The notes beneath the pieces were generated by a model. It saw nothing but the letters and a program-made list of their open reading frames with translations. It did not search any database and was not told the origin of the DNA. From the NCBI GenBank assembly GCA_964648215.1, contig CAZYMF010000140.1, positions 1 to 13,102 on the forward strand: a stretch of 13,102 nucleotides of DNA, given 5' to 3'. Shown here piece after piece: positions 1-6,024 of the stretch. The position numbers and the translations under genes were made by a program. The DNA comes from CAZYMF01 sp964648215 (lineage in GTDB: Bacteria > Desulfobacterota > Binatia > HRBIN30 > JACQVA1). Position 1 is the stretch's first letter; every line of letters begins with the position of its first letter.

Positions 1-1
1 C

Positions 2-910
2 ACCACCACCAGCGGCCCGGGCATCTGCTTGAAGGCCGAAACGCTCAACCTCGCTGTGTCGGTCGAGCTCCCGCTGGTGATCGCCGACATCCAGCGCGGC
101 GGCCCCAGCACCGGTCTACCCACGAAGACCGAGCAGGCCGATTTGCTGCTGGCGCTCTACGGCCGCAACAGCGACTCGCCCGTACCCGTCCTGTCGGCCT
201 CCACCCCGGCCGATTGTTTCGCCGTCGCCTTCGAATGCGTCCGCATCGCGCTCAAGTACATGACGCCGGTGCTCTTCCTCTCCGATGGCTATCTCGCCAA
301 CGGCGCCGAGCCGTGGTTGCTGCCGAAGGCGGCTGATCTACCCGATATCGACGTCCAGTTCCGCACCGACCCCCAGGGATTCTTTCCCTACCTGCGCGAC
401 GCGGAAACCCTGTCCCGCCCCTGGGTGATTCCCGGCACCCCCGGCCTCGAACACCGCATTGGCGGCCTGGAGAAGGAATATCTCACCGGCAACGTCAGCT
501 ACGCGCCCAACAACCACGAGCAGATGGTGCGCGTCCGCGCGCGGAAGATCGCCGGCATCGCCCGCGAGATCCCAGCCACCGAGGTGCACGGGCCGGCCAG
601 CGGCAAGGTGCTGGTCATCGGCTGGGGCAGCACCTACGGGTCCATCGCCGCCGCCGCCAAGCAGCTTCAGGCAGACGGTCGGGCCGTCTCCCACGTGCAT
701 CTGCGCTACCTGAACCCCCTGCCCCCCGACCTGGGCGACATCATCCGGCGCTTCGAGCACGTCGTCATTCCGGAGATGAACATGGGCCAACTGCTCAAGG
801 TCATTCGCGCCGAGTACCTCGTCGACGCCGTCGGGCTCAACAAGATTCAGGGACAGCCATTCAAGGTCTCTGAGATCGTCACACGCATCAATCGCATTCT
901 GGAGGCATGA
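2..910 (+). CDS. korA: 2-oxoacid (2-oxoglutarate):ferredoxin oxidoreductase alpha subunit, 3' part
   Basis: The reading frame is already open at the left edge, so the gene starts upstream; the first visible residues (TTTSGPGICLKAE) are internal. With its partner this subunit oxidatively decarboxylates a 2-oxoacid to the acyl-CoA and reduces ferredoxin in the cytoplasm. Family hallmarks are TSGPG near the left edge, the block DIQRGGPSTGLPTKTEQAD shortly after it, FLSDGYL, and a C-terminal domain with VLVIGWGSTYGSI and a closing PEMNMGQL stretch followed by GQPFKVSEI. About 302 residues are visible. I cannot tell a stand-alone alpha subunit from a gamma-alpha fusion, because the part that would differ lies outside the window. 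The stop codon overlaps an ATG (ATGA), and korB follows at once, so the two are co-translated. 2-oxoglutarate as substrate is inferred from overall resemblance to KorA; pyruvate or a branched-chain 2-oxoacid is not excluded. Confidence 0.9.
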   Translation, partial: TTTSGPGICLKAETLNLAVSVELPLVIADIQRGGPSTGLPTKTEQADLLLALYGRNSDSPVPVLSASTPADCFAVAFECVRIALKYMTPVLFLSDGYLANGAEPWLLPKAADLPDIDVQFRTDPQGFFPYLRDAETLSRPWVIPGTPGLEHRIGGLEKEYLTGNVSYAPNNHEQMVRVRARKIAGIAREIPATEVHGPASGKVLVIGWGSTYGSIAAAAKQLQADGRAVSHVHLRYLNPLPPDLGDIIRRFEHVVIPEMNMGQLLKVIRAEYLVDAVGLNKIQGQPFKVSEIVTRINRILEA

Positions 911-912
911 CC

Positions 913-1929
913 ATGTCGAGCGCTCCTGCTCCCAAGCTCTCACGCAAAGACTTCGTCAGCGACCAGGACGTTCGCTGGTGCCCGGGCTGCGGCGACTACG
1001 CCATTCTGGCGCAGGTGCAAAAGGTGATGCCGGAGCTCGGCGTCCCCCGGGAGAACTTCGTCTTCCTGTCCGGCATCGGTTGTTCGAGCCGGTTTCCGTA
1101 CTACATGAACACCTACGGCTTCCACACCATCCACGGCCGCGCTCCCGCGATTGCAACCGGGCTGAAAGCCAGTCGCCCCGAGCTGTCGGTCTGGGTCGCC
1201 ACGGGGGACGGTGACGCCCTCAGCATCGGCGGCAACCACCTCATTCACGCGCTGCGCCGAAACATCGACATCAACATCCTGCTGTTCAACAACCGCATCT
1301 ACGGCCTGACCAAGGGGCAGTACTCCCCCACGTCCGAGCAGGGAAAGATCACCAAATCGACCCCGCTGGGCTCGGTGGACCGCCCCTTCAATCCGATCTC
1401 GGTGGCGCTCGGGGCCGAGGGGACGTTCGTCGCCCGGAGCATCGACGTCGAAGCCAAACATCTGCAAGAGACGGTGCGCCGTGCCTATGAGCACAAGGGC
1501 ACCGCCTTCATCGAGATCCTGCAGAACTGCAACATCTTCAACGACGGCGCCTTCGCCAATCTCACCGACAAGGAGATCAAGGCGGAAACGCAACTCGTGC
1601 TCGTGCACGGCAAGCCGCTGGTCTTCGGCAAGAACGGCGACAAGGGTATCCGCCTCAACGGTCACGCACTGGAGATCGTTCGGCTCGACGGCAAGACCAC
1701 CACCGAGGCGGATCTCATCGTCCACGACGAAACCGATGCGGTGCTGGCGTTCCTGCTGAGCACGATGCAGCCGCCCGCCTTTCCCACCCCGATCGGTGTC
1801 TTTCGCGCCGTTGACCGGCCCACGTACGAGGCGGCCCTGAAGCAGCAGGTCGAGCAAGCCCGTGCCAAGGATGGCCCGGGTGACCTCGACGATCTGTTCA
1901 ACCGCGGCGACACGTGGGTGGTGAACTGA
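913..1929 (+). CDS. korB: 2-oxoacid (2-oxoglutarate):ferredoxin oxidoreductase beta subunit
   Basis: This is the thiamine-diphosphate subunit of the two-subunit KOR. It has WCPGCGDYAIL near the N-terminus (first Cys at residue 23), the GIGCSSR block, and the ThDP/Mg motif GDGDALSIGG (residues 98-101 onward) ending about 27 residues later at LLFNN (Asn126-Asn127). IYGLTKGQYSPTS follows. The length of 338 aa is normal for KorB. I chose the ATG at 913 over that at 907: GGAGG at 901-905 lies 7 nt before 913 but only 1 nt before 907. The 907 codon overlaps the korA stop as ATGA, so two extra residues are possible. The proximal cysteines probably help hold the iron-sulfur cluster that passes electrons to ferredoxin (family knowledge). 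No ferredoxin gene is visible beside it. A strong hairpin follows the stop, consistent with the end of the operon. Confidence 0.95.
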   Translation: MSSAPAPKLSRKDFVSDQDVRWCPGCGDYAILAQVQKVMPELGVPRENFVFLSGIGCSSRFPYYMNTYGFHTIHGRAPAIATGLKASRPELSVWVATGDGDALSIGGNHLIHALRRNIDINILLFNNRIYGLTKGQYSPTSEQGKITKSTPLGSVDRPFNPISVALGAEGTFVARSIDVEAKHLQETVRRAYEHKGTAFIEILQNCNIFNDGAFANLTDKEIKAETQLVLVHGKPLVFGKNGDKGIRLNGHALEIVRLDGKTTTEADLIVHDETDAVLAFLLSTMQPPAFPTPIGVFRAVDRPTYEAALKQQVEQARAKDGPGDLDDLFNRGDTWVVN

Positions 1930-1968
1930 TTCTCCGCGCGTAGCCTGCTGCTTCAGCCTCCGAGCCCC

Positions 1969-2007
1969 GGAGAGCGGCGGTGCTCCGCTCTCCCCACCCC
2001 CTCTTTT
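1969..2007 (+). terminator. Probable intrinsic terminator after korAB
   Basis: GGAGAGCGG (1969-1977) and CCGCTCTCC (1985-1993) form a perfect 9-bp stem with a 7-nt loop, 40 nt after the korB stop. The following tract is C-rich and reaches only four T residues at 2004-2007, about 10 nt past the stem. The U-tail is therefore weak. The hairpin may instead protect the mRNA 3' end or assist factor-dependent termination. Confidence 0.55.
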
Positions 2008-2047
2008 CGCCCCGTTTGCCCGCCGCGCATATCATCCGCTGCCCATA

Positions 2048-2076
2048 TTGACAGTGTTTACTGTAACGGTTACGAT
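2048..2076 (+). promoter_or_regulatory. Sigma70-type promoter overlapping two palindromic operator candidates
   Basis: TTGACA at 2048-2053 is a perfect -35 box. TACGAT at 2071-2076 is a fair -10 box at the optimal 17-bp spacing. Two inverted repeats sit inside the promoter: ACAGT/ACTGT (2051-2055 and 2060-2064, 4-bp spacer), overlapping the -35 box, and GTAAC/GTTAC (2063-2067 and 2069-2073, 1-bp spacer), entering the -10 box. It directs transcription toward the small membrane protein and the MerR gene. The spacer is shorter than the 19-20 bp usual for promoters that MerR proteins activate by twisting, so repression by a MerR- or TetR-type protein is the easier reading. That regulatory role is inference. 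Confidence 0.65.
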
Positions 2077-2120
2077 TGTTTCTGTGAGGAGTGGTCATCC
2101 GGCGGAACAGGAGGGCGATC

Positions 2121-2375
2121 ATGTCGACCATCGTCAAGATTCTGCTCCATCCCCTGCTCAACGGCCTCGGCAGTGGCACGGCGGACTGGCCGAGCTTGGC
2201 CGCCGTCATCGTCTGGCTCCTGGCCGCCGCCCTGCTCGGCAGCTTGCTCCATAGGTTGCGCGAACCGGATGGGGGCCTGGGGTCCAGTCGGCCCGTTCGG
2301 CGATCCGCCCGCGGGCGCGCGAGTACCCGGGGGCGGCTTTCCGGCATCTCCCACGCGGGCGCCGGGGCGCGGTGA
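2121..2375 (+). CDS. Small single-helix membrane protein, unknown function
   Basis: The 84-residue ORF starts at ATG 2121 with an excellent ribosome binding site, AGGAGGG (2109-2115), 5 nt upstream and about 45 nt below a good promoter. Residues 22-45 form one hydrophobic segment (WPSLAAVIVWLLAAALLGSL) followed by a positively charged tail (HRLREP, later rich in Arg, Ser and Gly). This suggests a one-pass inner-membrane protein with a cytoplasmic C-terminus. I do not recognise a family. The low-complexity Arg/Gly/Ser tail from about residue 50 could be extended readthrough of a shorter ancestral gene. The MerR-family gene starts 54 nt after its stop, so the two are probably co-transcribed and this protein may belong to the regulated response. 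Support comes from promoter, RBS and helix, not from homology. Confidence 0.5.
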   Translation: MSTIVKILLHPLLNGLGSGTADWPSLAAVIVWLLAAALLGSLLHRLREPDGGLGSSRPVRRSARGRASTRGRLSGISHAGAGAR

Positions 2376-2380
2376 AGCCG

Positions 2381-2427
2381 CCTGGGGAGGTAAGATGACC
2401 GTGCTGCCACGGGCTCTTCTCCCCAGG
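2381..2427 (+). promoter_or_regulatory. Structured mRNA leader in front of the MerR gene
   Basis: CCTGGGGAG (2381-2389) and CTCCCCAGG (2419-2427) are perfectly complementary over 9 bp. Nested within the loop is a second hairpin, CCGTG (2399-2403) with CACGG (2408-2412). The left arm contains most of the Shine-Dalgarno (GGGGAGG, 2384-2390) of a 12-codon leader ORF, and the right arm ends two nucleotides before the MerR ATG. When folded, the RNA should hide that Shine-Dalgarno. The pairing is seen directly; its regulatory use is inferred. No U-tract follows, so it is not an intrinsic terminator. Confidence 0.45.
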
Positions 2428-2433
2428 GAATGA
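2395..2433 (+). CDS. 12-residue leader peptide coupled to the MerR gene
   Basis: ATG 2395 is preceded at 4 nt by GGGGAGG (2384-2390) and encodes MTVLPRALLPRE before TGA at 2431-2433. The stop overlaps the ATG of the MerR gene (ATGA at 2430-2433), so a ribosome ending here could restart on merR. The peptide contains three Leu and two Pro codons but no run of one amino acid, so classical amino-acid attenuation is not indicated. It lies within the structured leader. It could also be a chance ORF; the strong RBS and exact overlap are the arguments for translation. Confidence 0.35.
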   Translation: MTVLPRALLPRE

Positions 2434-3236
2434 GGTGTTCTGTGACTGCCATATCCCCGGAAGACCGCGAGCACGCGCAAGCCTCCGATCCAACCCGCGG
2501 CAACCCGCGCTACACGATCGATCAGCTCGCCGCCGCCGCCGGGGTGCCCTCGCGTACCGTCCGGCTCTACCAATCCGAAGGCTTGCTGCCGCCACCGGCA
2601 CGCAAGGGTCGTGTCGGGCTCTACGACGACGGCCACCTGGAACGCCTCCGGGTCATCGCACAGCTCCAAGATCGCGGCTTGCGACTGCGAGCCATTCGCG
2701 ATGCCCTGCGCCAGGTCGCCAAAGGCAAGCTGTCGCTCGAGGAGTGGCTCGGAATGGAGGCAGATCTGCGTGCCCCCTGGCGAGAGGAGACATCGCTGGA
2801 GCTCAGCGAAGCGGACCTGCAACAACGTCTCGGCGAGCGTCCCCCGGGGTTCCTGGCAGCACTGGTGCGCGCCAGTCTCGTGCAGCGTCAACCTGACCGC
2901 TCGCCGCCCGGATACGTCATCCCGAGCCCCGGCCTCCTCGATATTGCCCTGCGGCTGGAGGCCGCCGGCGTCGACATCGAAACCGGCGCACAGGCGCGCG
3001 AGCTCATCCGCAAGCGCATCGCGCGCGCCGCCGAGGACGTGGTGCGCTACTTCGCCAACCGCACCGGTGAAGGCTTTGCGCGTTCGGGGTCACCACAGGA
3101 GATCAGCGACGCGCTGCAGGCCTTGCGCGTGGTCGGCGCCGAGACCGTCCGCCTCCTGTTCGCCGAGGAGATCGAGACCGCCATCCGCGGTGCCGTGGAG
3201 CGGGGCGCGATCCACCCGCGGCGGCGACGCAAGTAG
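2430..3236 (+). CDS. MerR-family transcriptional regulator with long C-terminal domain
   Basis: This is a DNA-binding regulator. Residues 28-96 are a MerR winged helix-turn-helix: YTIDQLAAAAGVPSRTVRLY, then QSEGLLPPPARKG, then a wing and second helix pair ending LRAIRDAL. The remaining 170 residues are far longer than the dimerisation tail of typical MerR proteins (110-150 aa in total). They look helical, with many charged and Leu/Ala residues and a basic end (RRRRK). No cysteine pattern for metal sensing is visible, so an organic effector is more likely. Two starts are possible: ATG 2430, coupled to the leader-peptide stop, or GTG 2442 (264 aa), with GAGGT 5 nt upstream. It follows a small membrane protein and precedes an alpha/beta hydrolase, which are its likeliest targets together with its own promoter (inference). 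Confidence 0.85.
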   Translation: MRCSVTAISPEDREHAQASDPTRGNPRYTIDQLAAAAGVPSRTVRLYQSEGLLPPPARKGRVGLYDDGHLERLRVIAQLQDRGLRLRAIRDALRQVAKGKLSLEEWLGMEADLRAPWREETSLELSEADLQQRLGERPPGFLAALVRASLVQRQPDRSPPGYVIPSPGLLDIALRLEAAGVDIETGAQARELIRKRIARAAEDVVRYFANRTGEGFARSGSPQEISDALQALRVVGAETVRLLFAEEIETAIRGAVERGAIHPRRRRK

Positions 3237-3405
3237 GCGGCTCCCCTCATCTCCGTCATTTCCGTTGCGATCCTGGCCCCCGTTGCGACACGGAAACGAG
3301 CAGGCGTCCGCTTCGTCGTGTCCACCTTTCCGTCTGGCGTGATCGGCCAAGCATCTGGTACTTCCGTGTGGCATGCGAAGGCAACCCAACACAAGGAGGG
3401 CGGTG

Positions 3406-4683
3406 ATGGCTACGCAGCGAAGCGGAGCGGTCGAGGATCGCGGTCAACTTCACGGGGTCGTCGACGCCGCCGCGGCGGCGCTTCACGGCGGACTGACGAC
3501 GATCGAAGGCGTCCACCGGGCCATTGCCCGCAAGCCCTTCACGCCGTTGCGCCTGGCACCCGCGGTGCGCGAGGTATCCGAGGTGGTCCGCCTCGTTCAC
3601 GACGGGGTCACAGGCCTCGTCTATGGCGGCCTTCGTGCCGGCATCAGCGTGGCCGGCGGGGCGGCGCGCGTGGCCGCGACCCTCGCCCGGGGCGTAGAGA
3701 AGCAGATCAAGCCCGGCTCCACCGCGGGTCTCGCCGTGGCCGCGCTCAACGGTTTCGCCGGCGATCGCCTGGCGCGCGACGGCAACCCGTTGGCGACGAC
3801 GATGGGCCTGCGACACGACGGTCGCCCCGTATCGCCCGATCGCGCGTCGCTGGCCGCCGCTTTCACGTCGGCATCGCCGCGGTTGGCCGTTTTCATCCAT
3901 GGCCTCGCCTGTGACGAGAGCTTGTGGCGCCGGCACGCCGAACGACACTACGCCAACCGCCACACCACCTACGGCACGCGCCTGCAAGCCGATTTCGGCT
4001 ACACGCCCCTCTATGTGCGCTACAACAGCGGCCTGCACGTCTCCGACAACGGACGCCAGCTGGCCCGGCTTCTCGATCAGATCGCGAGCGAGTGGCCCGT
4101 GCCGGTCGACGAGATCCTCCTGGTCGGCCACAGTATGGGCGGCCTCGTCAGTCGCAGCGGCTGCCACTACGGCCACGAGGCAGCCCACGGCTGGGTCCGC
4201 TCCGTGCGCCACCTCGTGTACCTCGGGTCGCCGCATCTGGGAGCGCCGCTGGAGAAGGCAGCCAACGTCGCCGCCTGGCTCCTCGGTCTCACCGAGGTCA
4301 CGCGACCATTCGCCGACCTCGTCAACGGGCGCAGCGTGGGGATCAAGGATCTGCGCTTCGGCTCGCTTCGCGACGAGGATTGGCAACACACCGATCTGGA
4401 TGCCCTGCTCGCCAATCGCACCGGCGACGTTCCCCTCCTCGAGAGCGCCAACCACTACTTCGTGGCGGCCACGATCACCCGGGACGCGCATCACCCCCTC
4501 GGCGTCGCCATCGGTGACATACTGGTACGCGAGCCCAGTGCCGCCGCCCGCGGCCGTCTACACCGCGTCCAATTTCCACTGGGGAATGGGCGACACTTCG
4601 GCCCGATGAACCACTTCGACCTCCTCAACCACCCGGACATTTACGAGCAGATGTGCCGCTGGCTCGCGAAGCGCGCCGGCTGA
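3406..4683 (+). CDS. Alpha/beta hydrolase (lipase/esterase-like) with N-terminal extension
   Basis: Serine hydrolase of 425 aa. ATG 3406 is chosen because AAGGAGGG (3393-3400) lies 5 nt upstream; an earlier in-frame ATG at 3373 has no such site. The fold starts at about residue 160: FIHG (His165-Gly166) supplies the oxyanion hole, GHSMGG (241-246) carries nucleophile Ser243, LGSPHLGAPL follows the next strand, and His403 in PMNHFDLLNHPD is the likely catalytic His. I could not assign the acid residue securely. The pattern resembles PGAP1-like and triacylglycerol-lipase families. The first ~150 residues are Ala/Gly/Val-rich amphipathic helices with no signal peptide, possibly a lid or a lipid- or granule-binding region. 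The 169-bp spacer after the MerR gene shows no consensus promoter, only an imperfect inverted repeat (GACACG 3287-3292 with CGTGTC 3317-3322). The substrate is unknown; an ester of medium or large hydrophobicity is a guess. Confidence 0.85.
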   Translation: MATQRSGAVEDRGQLHGVVDAAAAALHGGLTTIEGVHRAIARKPFTPLRLAPAVREVSEVVRLVHDGVTGLVYGGLRAGISVAGGAARVAATLARGVEKQIKPGSTAGLAVAALNGFAGDRLARDGNPLATTMGLRHDGRPVSPDRASLAAAFTSASPRLAVFIHGLACDESLWRRHAERHYANRHTTYGTRLQADFGYTPLYVRYNSGLHVSDNGRQLARLLDQIASEWPVPVDEILLVGHSMGGLVSRSGCHYGHEAAHGWVRSVRHLVYLGSPHLGAPLEKAANVAAWLLGLTEVTRPFADLVNGRSVGIKDLRFGSLRDEDWQHTDLDALLANRTGDVPLLESANHYFVAATITRDAHHPLGVAIGDILVREPSAAARGRLHRVQFPLGNGRHFGPMNHFDLLNHPDIYEQMCRWLAKRAG

Positions 4684-4696
4684 TAGCAGACCGCTC

Positions 4697-4718
4697 TCTT
4701 CGCCCCGCCGGGCGAGGA
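4697..4718. terminator. Hairpin between convergent genes
   Basis: TCTTCGCCC (4697-4705) pairs with GGGCGAGGA (4710-4718) across a 4-nt loop: nine pairs including one G-T wobble. It lies in the 49-bp spacer between the hydrolase (+) and the short-chain dehydrogenase (-), where a two-way terminator would be expected. Neither strand has a T-run after the stem, so termination activity is uncertain. Confidence 0.35.
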
Positions 4719-4732
4719 ACGACGCCGATCGC

Positions 4733-5554
4733 TCACCTCACGGACAAGCCGCCGTCGACCGGGAGGCACACACCGGTGATGTAGCGTGCCTCGTCCGAGG
4801 CCAGGAACAGCGCCGCGTGGGCGACGTCCCACGCCGAGCCCATTTTCCCCATCGGCACGCTGGCGTTGCGTCGCTCGCGCAGCTCCTGCGTGGAGATCCC
4901 GAGCCCGGCCGACAGCCCGACCATCGCCATCGGCGTGTCGATGAGCCCGGGCATGATGCAGTTCACCCGCACCCCGCGGCCGGCGTACTGCGAGGCCACC
5001 GCTTCGGTGAACGCATTCACCGCGGCCTTGGAGGCGTGGTAGGCGAGCATCGGGTACGGCGTGTGGCGAATCGCCGCCAGGGAGGAAATGTTGATGATCG
5101 CCCCGCGCCCCTGCCGCTCCATGTGCGGCAAGACGTACTTGCAGGCGAGGAACATGCTCGTCACATTGGTGTCCAGCACCCACTGCCACTGCTCGCGTGG
5201 CACCTCGACCGGTCCACCGAGACTGCCGACGCCGACGTTGTTGTGCAGCACGTCGACGCGACCGAAGCGCTCGATGCAAGCCGCAACCAAGCGCTCGCAG
5301 TCGGCTTCCTGCGTCACGTCCGCGGCCTGGACGGCCGCCGTGCCGCCTTCGGCCTCGATCTCGGCGCGCGTCTGCTCGGCGCGCTCGGCATCGCGGTCGA
5401 CCAGCAGCACCGAGGCTCCCGCGCGGGCGAAGAGAATCGCCGTCGCGCGGCCGTTGCCCATCGTCTCGCCCGGCGTCGAACCGGCGCCGACGACGATCGC
5501 CACGCGATCGGCCAGCCGTCCCTCGACCCGACTCTTCGGGGCATCGTCGTTCAT
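4733..5554 (-). CDS. Short-chain dehydrogenase/reductase (SDR)
   Basis: NAD(P)-dependent oxidoreductase of 273 aa, classical SDR size. ATG 5554 has GGGGGAGGG just upstream; a longer frame to 5656 would add a composition-biased segment overlapping the preceding gene. Rossmann features: first strand VAIVVGAGS, Gly29-x3-Gly33-x-Gly35 in an unusually long first loop (GAGSTPGETMGNG), and Asp53 after the second strand (VDRD), which favours NAD over NADP. NNVG (105-108) stands where NNAG is usual. Catalytic residues are Asn130, Ser158 (NISS), Tyr172 and Lys176 (YHASK). The end, ITGVCLPVDGGLSV, is typical. The extended loop is familiar from a subgroup of alcohol and 3-hydroxyacyl-type SDRs. It is the last gene of a - strand run after the AOR and a DoxX-like protein (31-nt gap), so it may make the aldehyde that AOR oxidises. 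The substrate is not readable from the sequence. Confidence 0.92.
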   Translation of the reverse strand: MNDDAPKSRVEGRLADRVAIVVGAGSTPGETMGNGRATAILFARAGASVLLVDRDAERAEQTRAEIEAEGGTAAVQAADVTQEADCERLVAACIERFGRVDVLHNNVGVGSLGGPVEVPREQWQWVLDTNVTSMFLACKYVLPHMERQGRGAIINISSLAAIRHTPYPMLAYHASKAAVNAFTEAVASQYAGRGVRVNCIMPGLIDTPMAMVGLSAGLGISTQELRERRNASVPMGKMGSAWDVAHAALFLASDEARYITGVCLPVDGGLSVR

Positions 5555-5585
5555 CGCAGCCCTCCCCCAGCTCACCGTTTCGGAT

Positions 5586-5999
5586 TCAACTCCCGATGGC
5601 GAAGAGCACGAGCCCCACCAGAACCACGGCGAAGTACGCCGCCACCACGGCTGCACCCGCGTAGTCCTTCGCCATGCGTTGGCCGAACAAGAGACAGAGC
5701 AGAGCGAAGCCGGCGGCGCTCACGCCACTGGCGGCAACCCCGAACCCGCCTCGGGTCCAGTCACCCACCACGATTCCGAGTCCGCACAAGATGCCCGCGG
5801 TCGCCTCGATGACCGTGAGTGTCCAGAACATCGTCGGCACCAGAGCGGCCAGCGAGCTGTTCTTGAAGTGATCACCGAAGAAAGCCAGATTGCCTTCCCG
5901 GTCGAGCAACTTGTCGAGAGCCGACTGCAGGAAAACGACGGCAAAAAACGCCGTCACCAGGAAGCGACCCATCGCCTGCGGTTGTGCCAGTGCGCCCAA
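5586..5999 (-). CDS. DoxX-like integral membrane protein
   Basis: 137 aa with four hydrophobic helices: about residues 12-31 (with FLQSALDKLLD at its end), 53-78 (LVPTMFWTLTVIEATAGILC), 84-106 and 114-135. The helix count, the early SALDK segment and the conserved Glu inside helix 2 (VIEATAG) match the DoxX/DoxD family of small inner-membrane proteins, some of which are subunits of quinone-reactive oxidoreductases. The start is probably TTG 5999, with GGGAGG about 5 nt upstream; ATG 5972 would shorten it by nine residues. It sits 25 nt after the AOR stop and 31 nt before the SDR start, so all three are probably one transcript. A role as membrane anchor or electron exit for the dehydrogenases is inference; a detoxification or membrane-stress role is the alternative. 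Confidence 0.8.
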   Translation of the reverse strand: MGALAQPQAMGRFLVTAFFAVVFLQSALDKLLDREGNLAFFGDHFKNSSLAALVPTMFWTLTVIEATAGILCGLGIVVGDWTRGGFGVAASGVSAAGFALLCLLFGQRMAKDYAGAAVVAAYFAVVLVGLVLFAIGS

Positions 6000-6024
6000 G
6001 ACTCCCTCCCTTCTCGCCGTCGCC

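Noticed and set aside
907..912. ATG 907 as the korB start
   Set aside because: GGAGG would be only 1 nt away; ATG 913 has the proper 7-nt spacing. The difference is two residues.
940..1857. A 305-codon open frame antisense to korB
   Set aside because: It lies wholly inside korB, which has all ThDP motifs; the translation is low-complexity Val/Gly/Asp/Arg-rich shadow sequence.
3263..3288. Direct repeat CGTTGCGA in the spacer after the MerR gene
   Set aside because: Two short 8-bp copies 18 bp apart in GC-rich DNA can arise by chance; no promoter lies beside them.
3256..4494. A 412-codon open frame antisense to the alpha/beta hydrolase
   Set aside because: It mirrors a gene with clear catalytic motifs; long antisense frames are expected at this GC content, and its translation shows no family motifs.
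5555..5656. Longer N-terminus for the SDR
   Set aside because: The extra residues are Trp/Ser-rich, overlap the DoxX-like gene and precede a good RBS and ATG at 5554.
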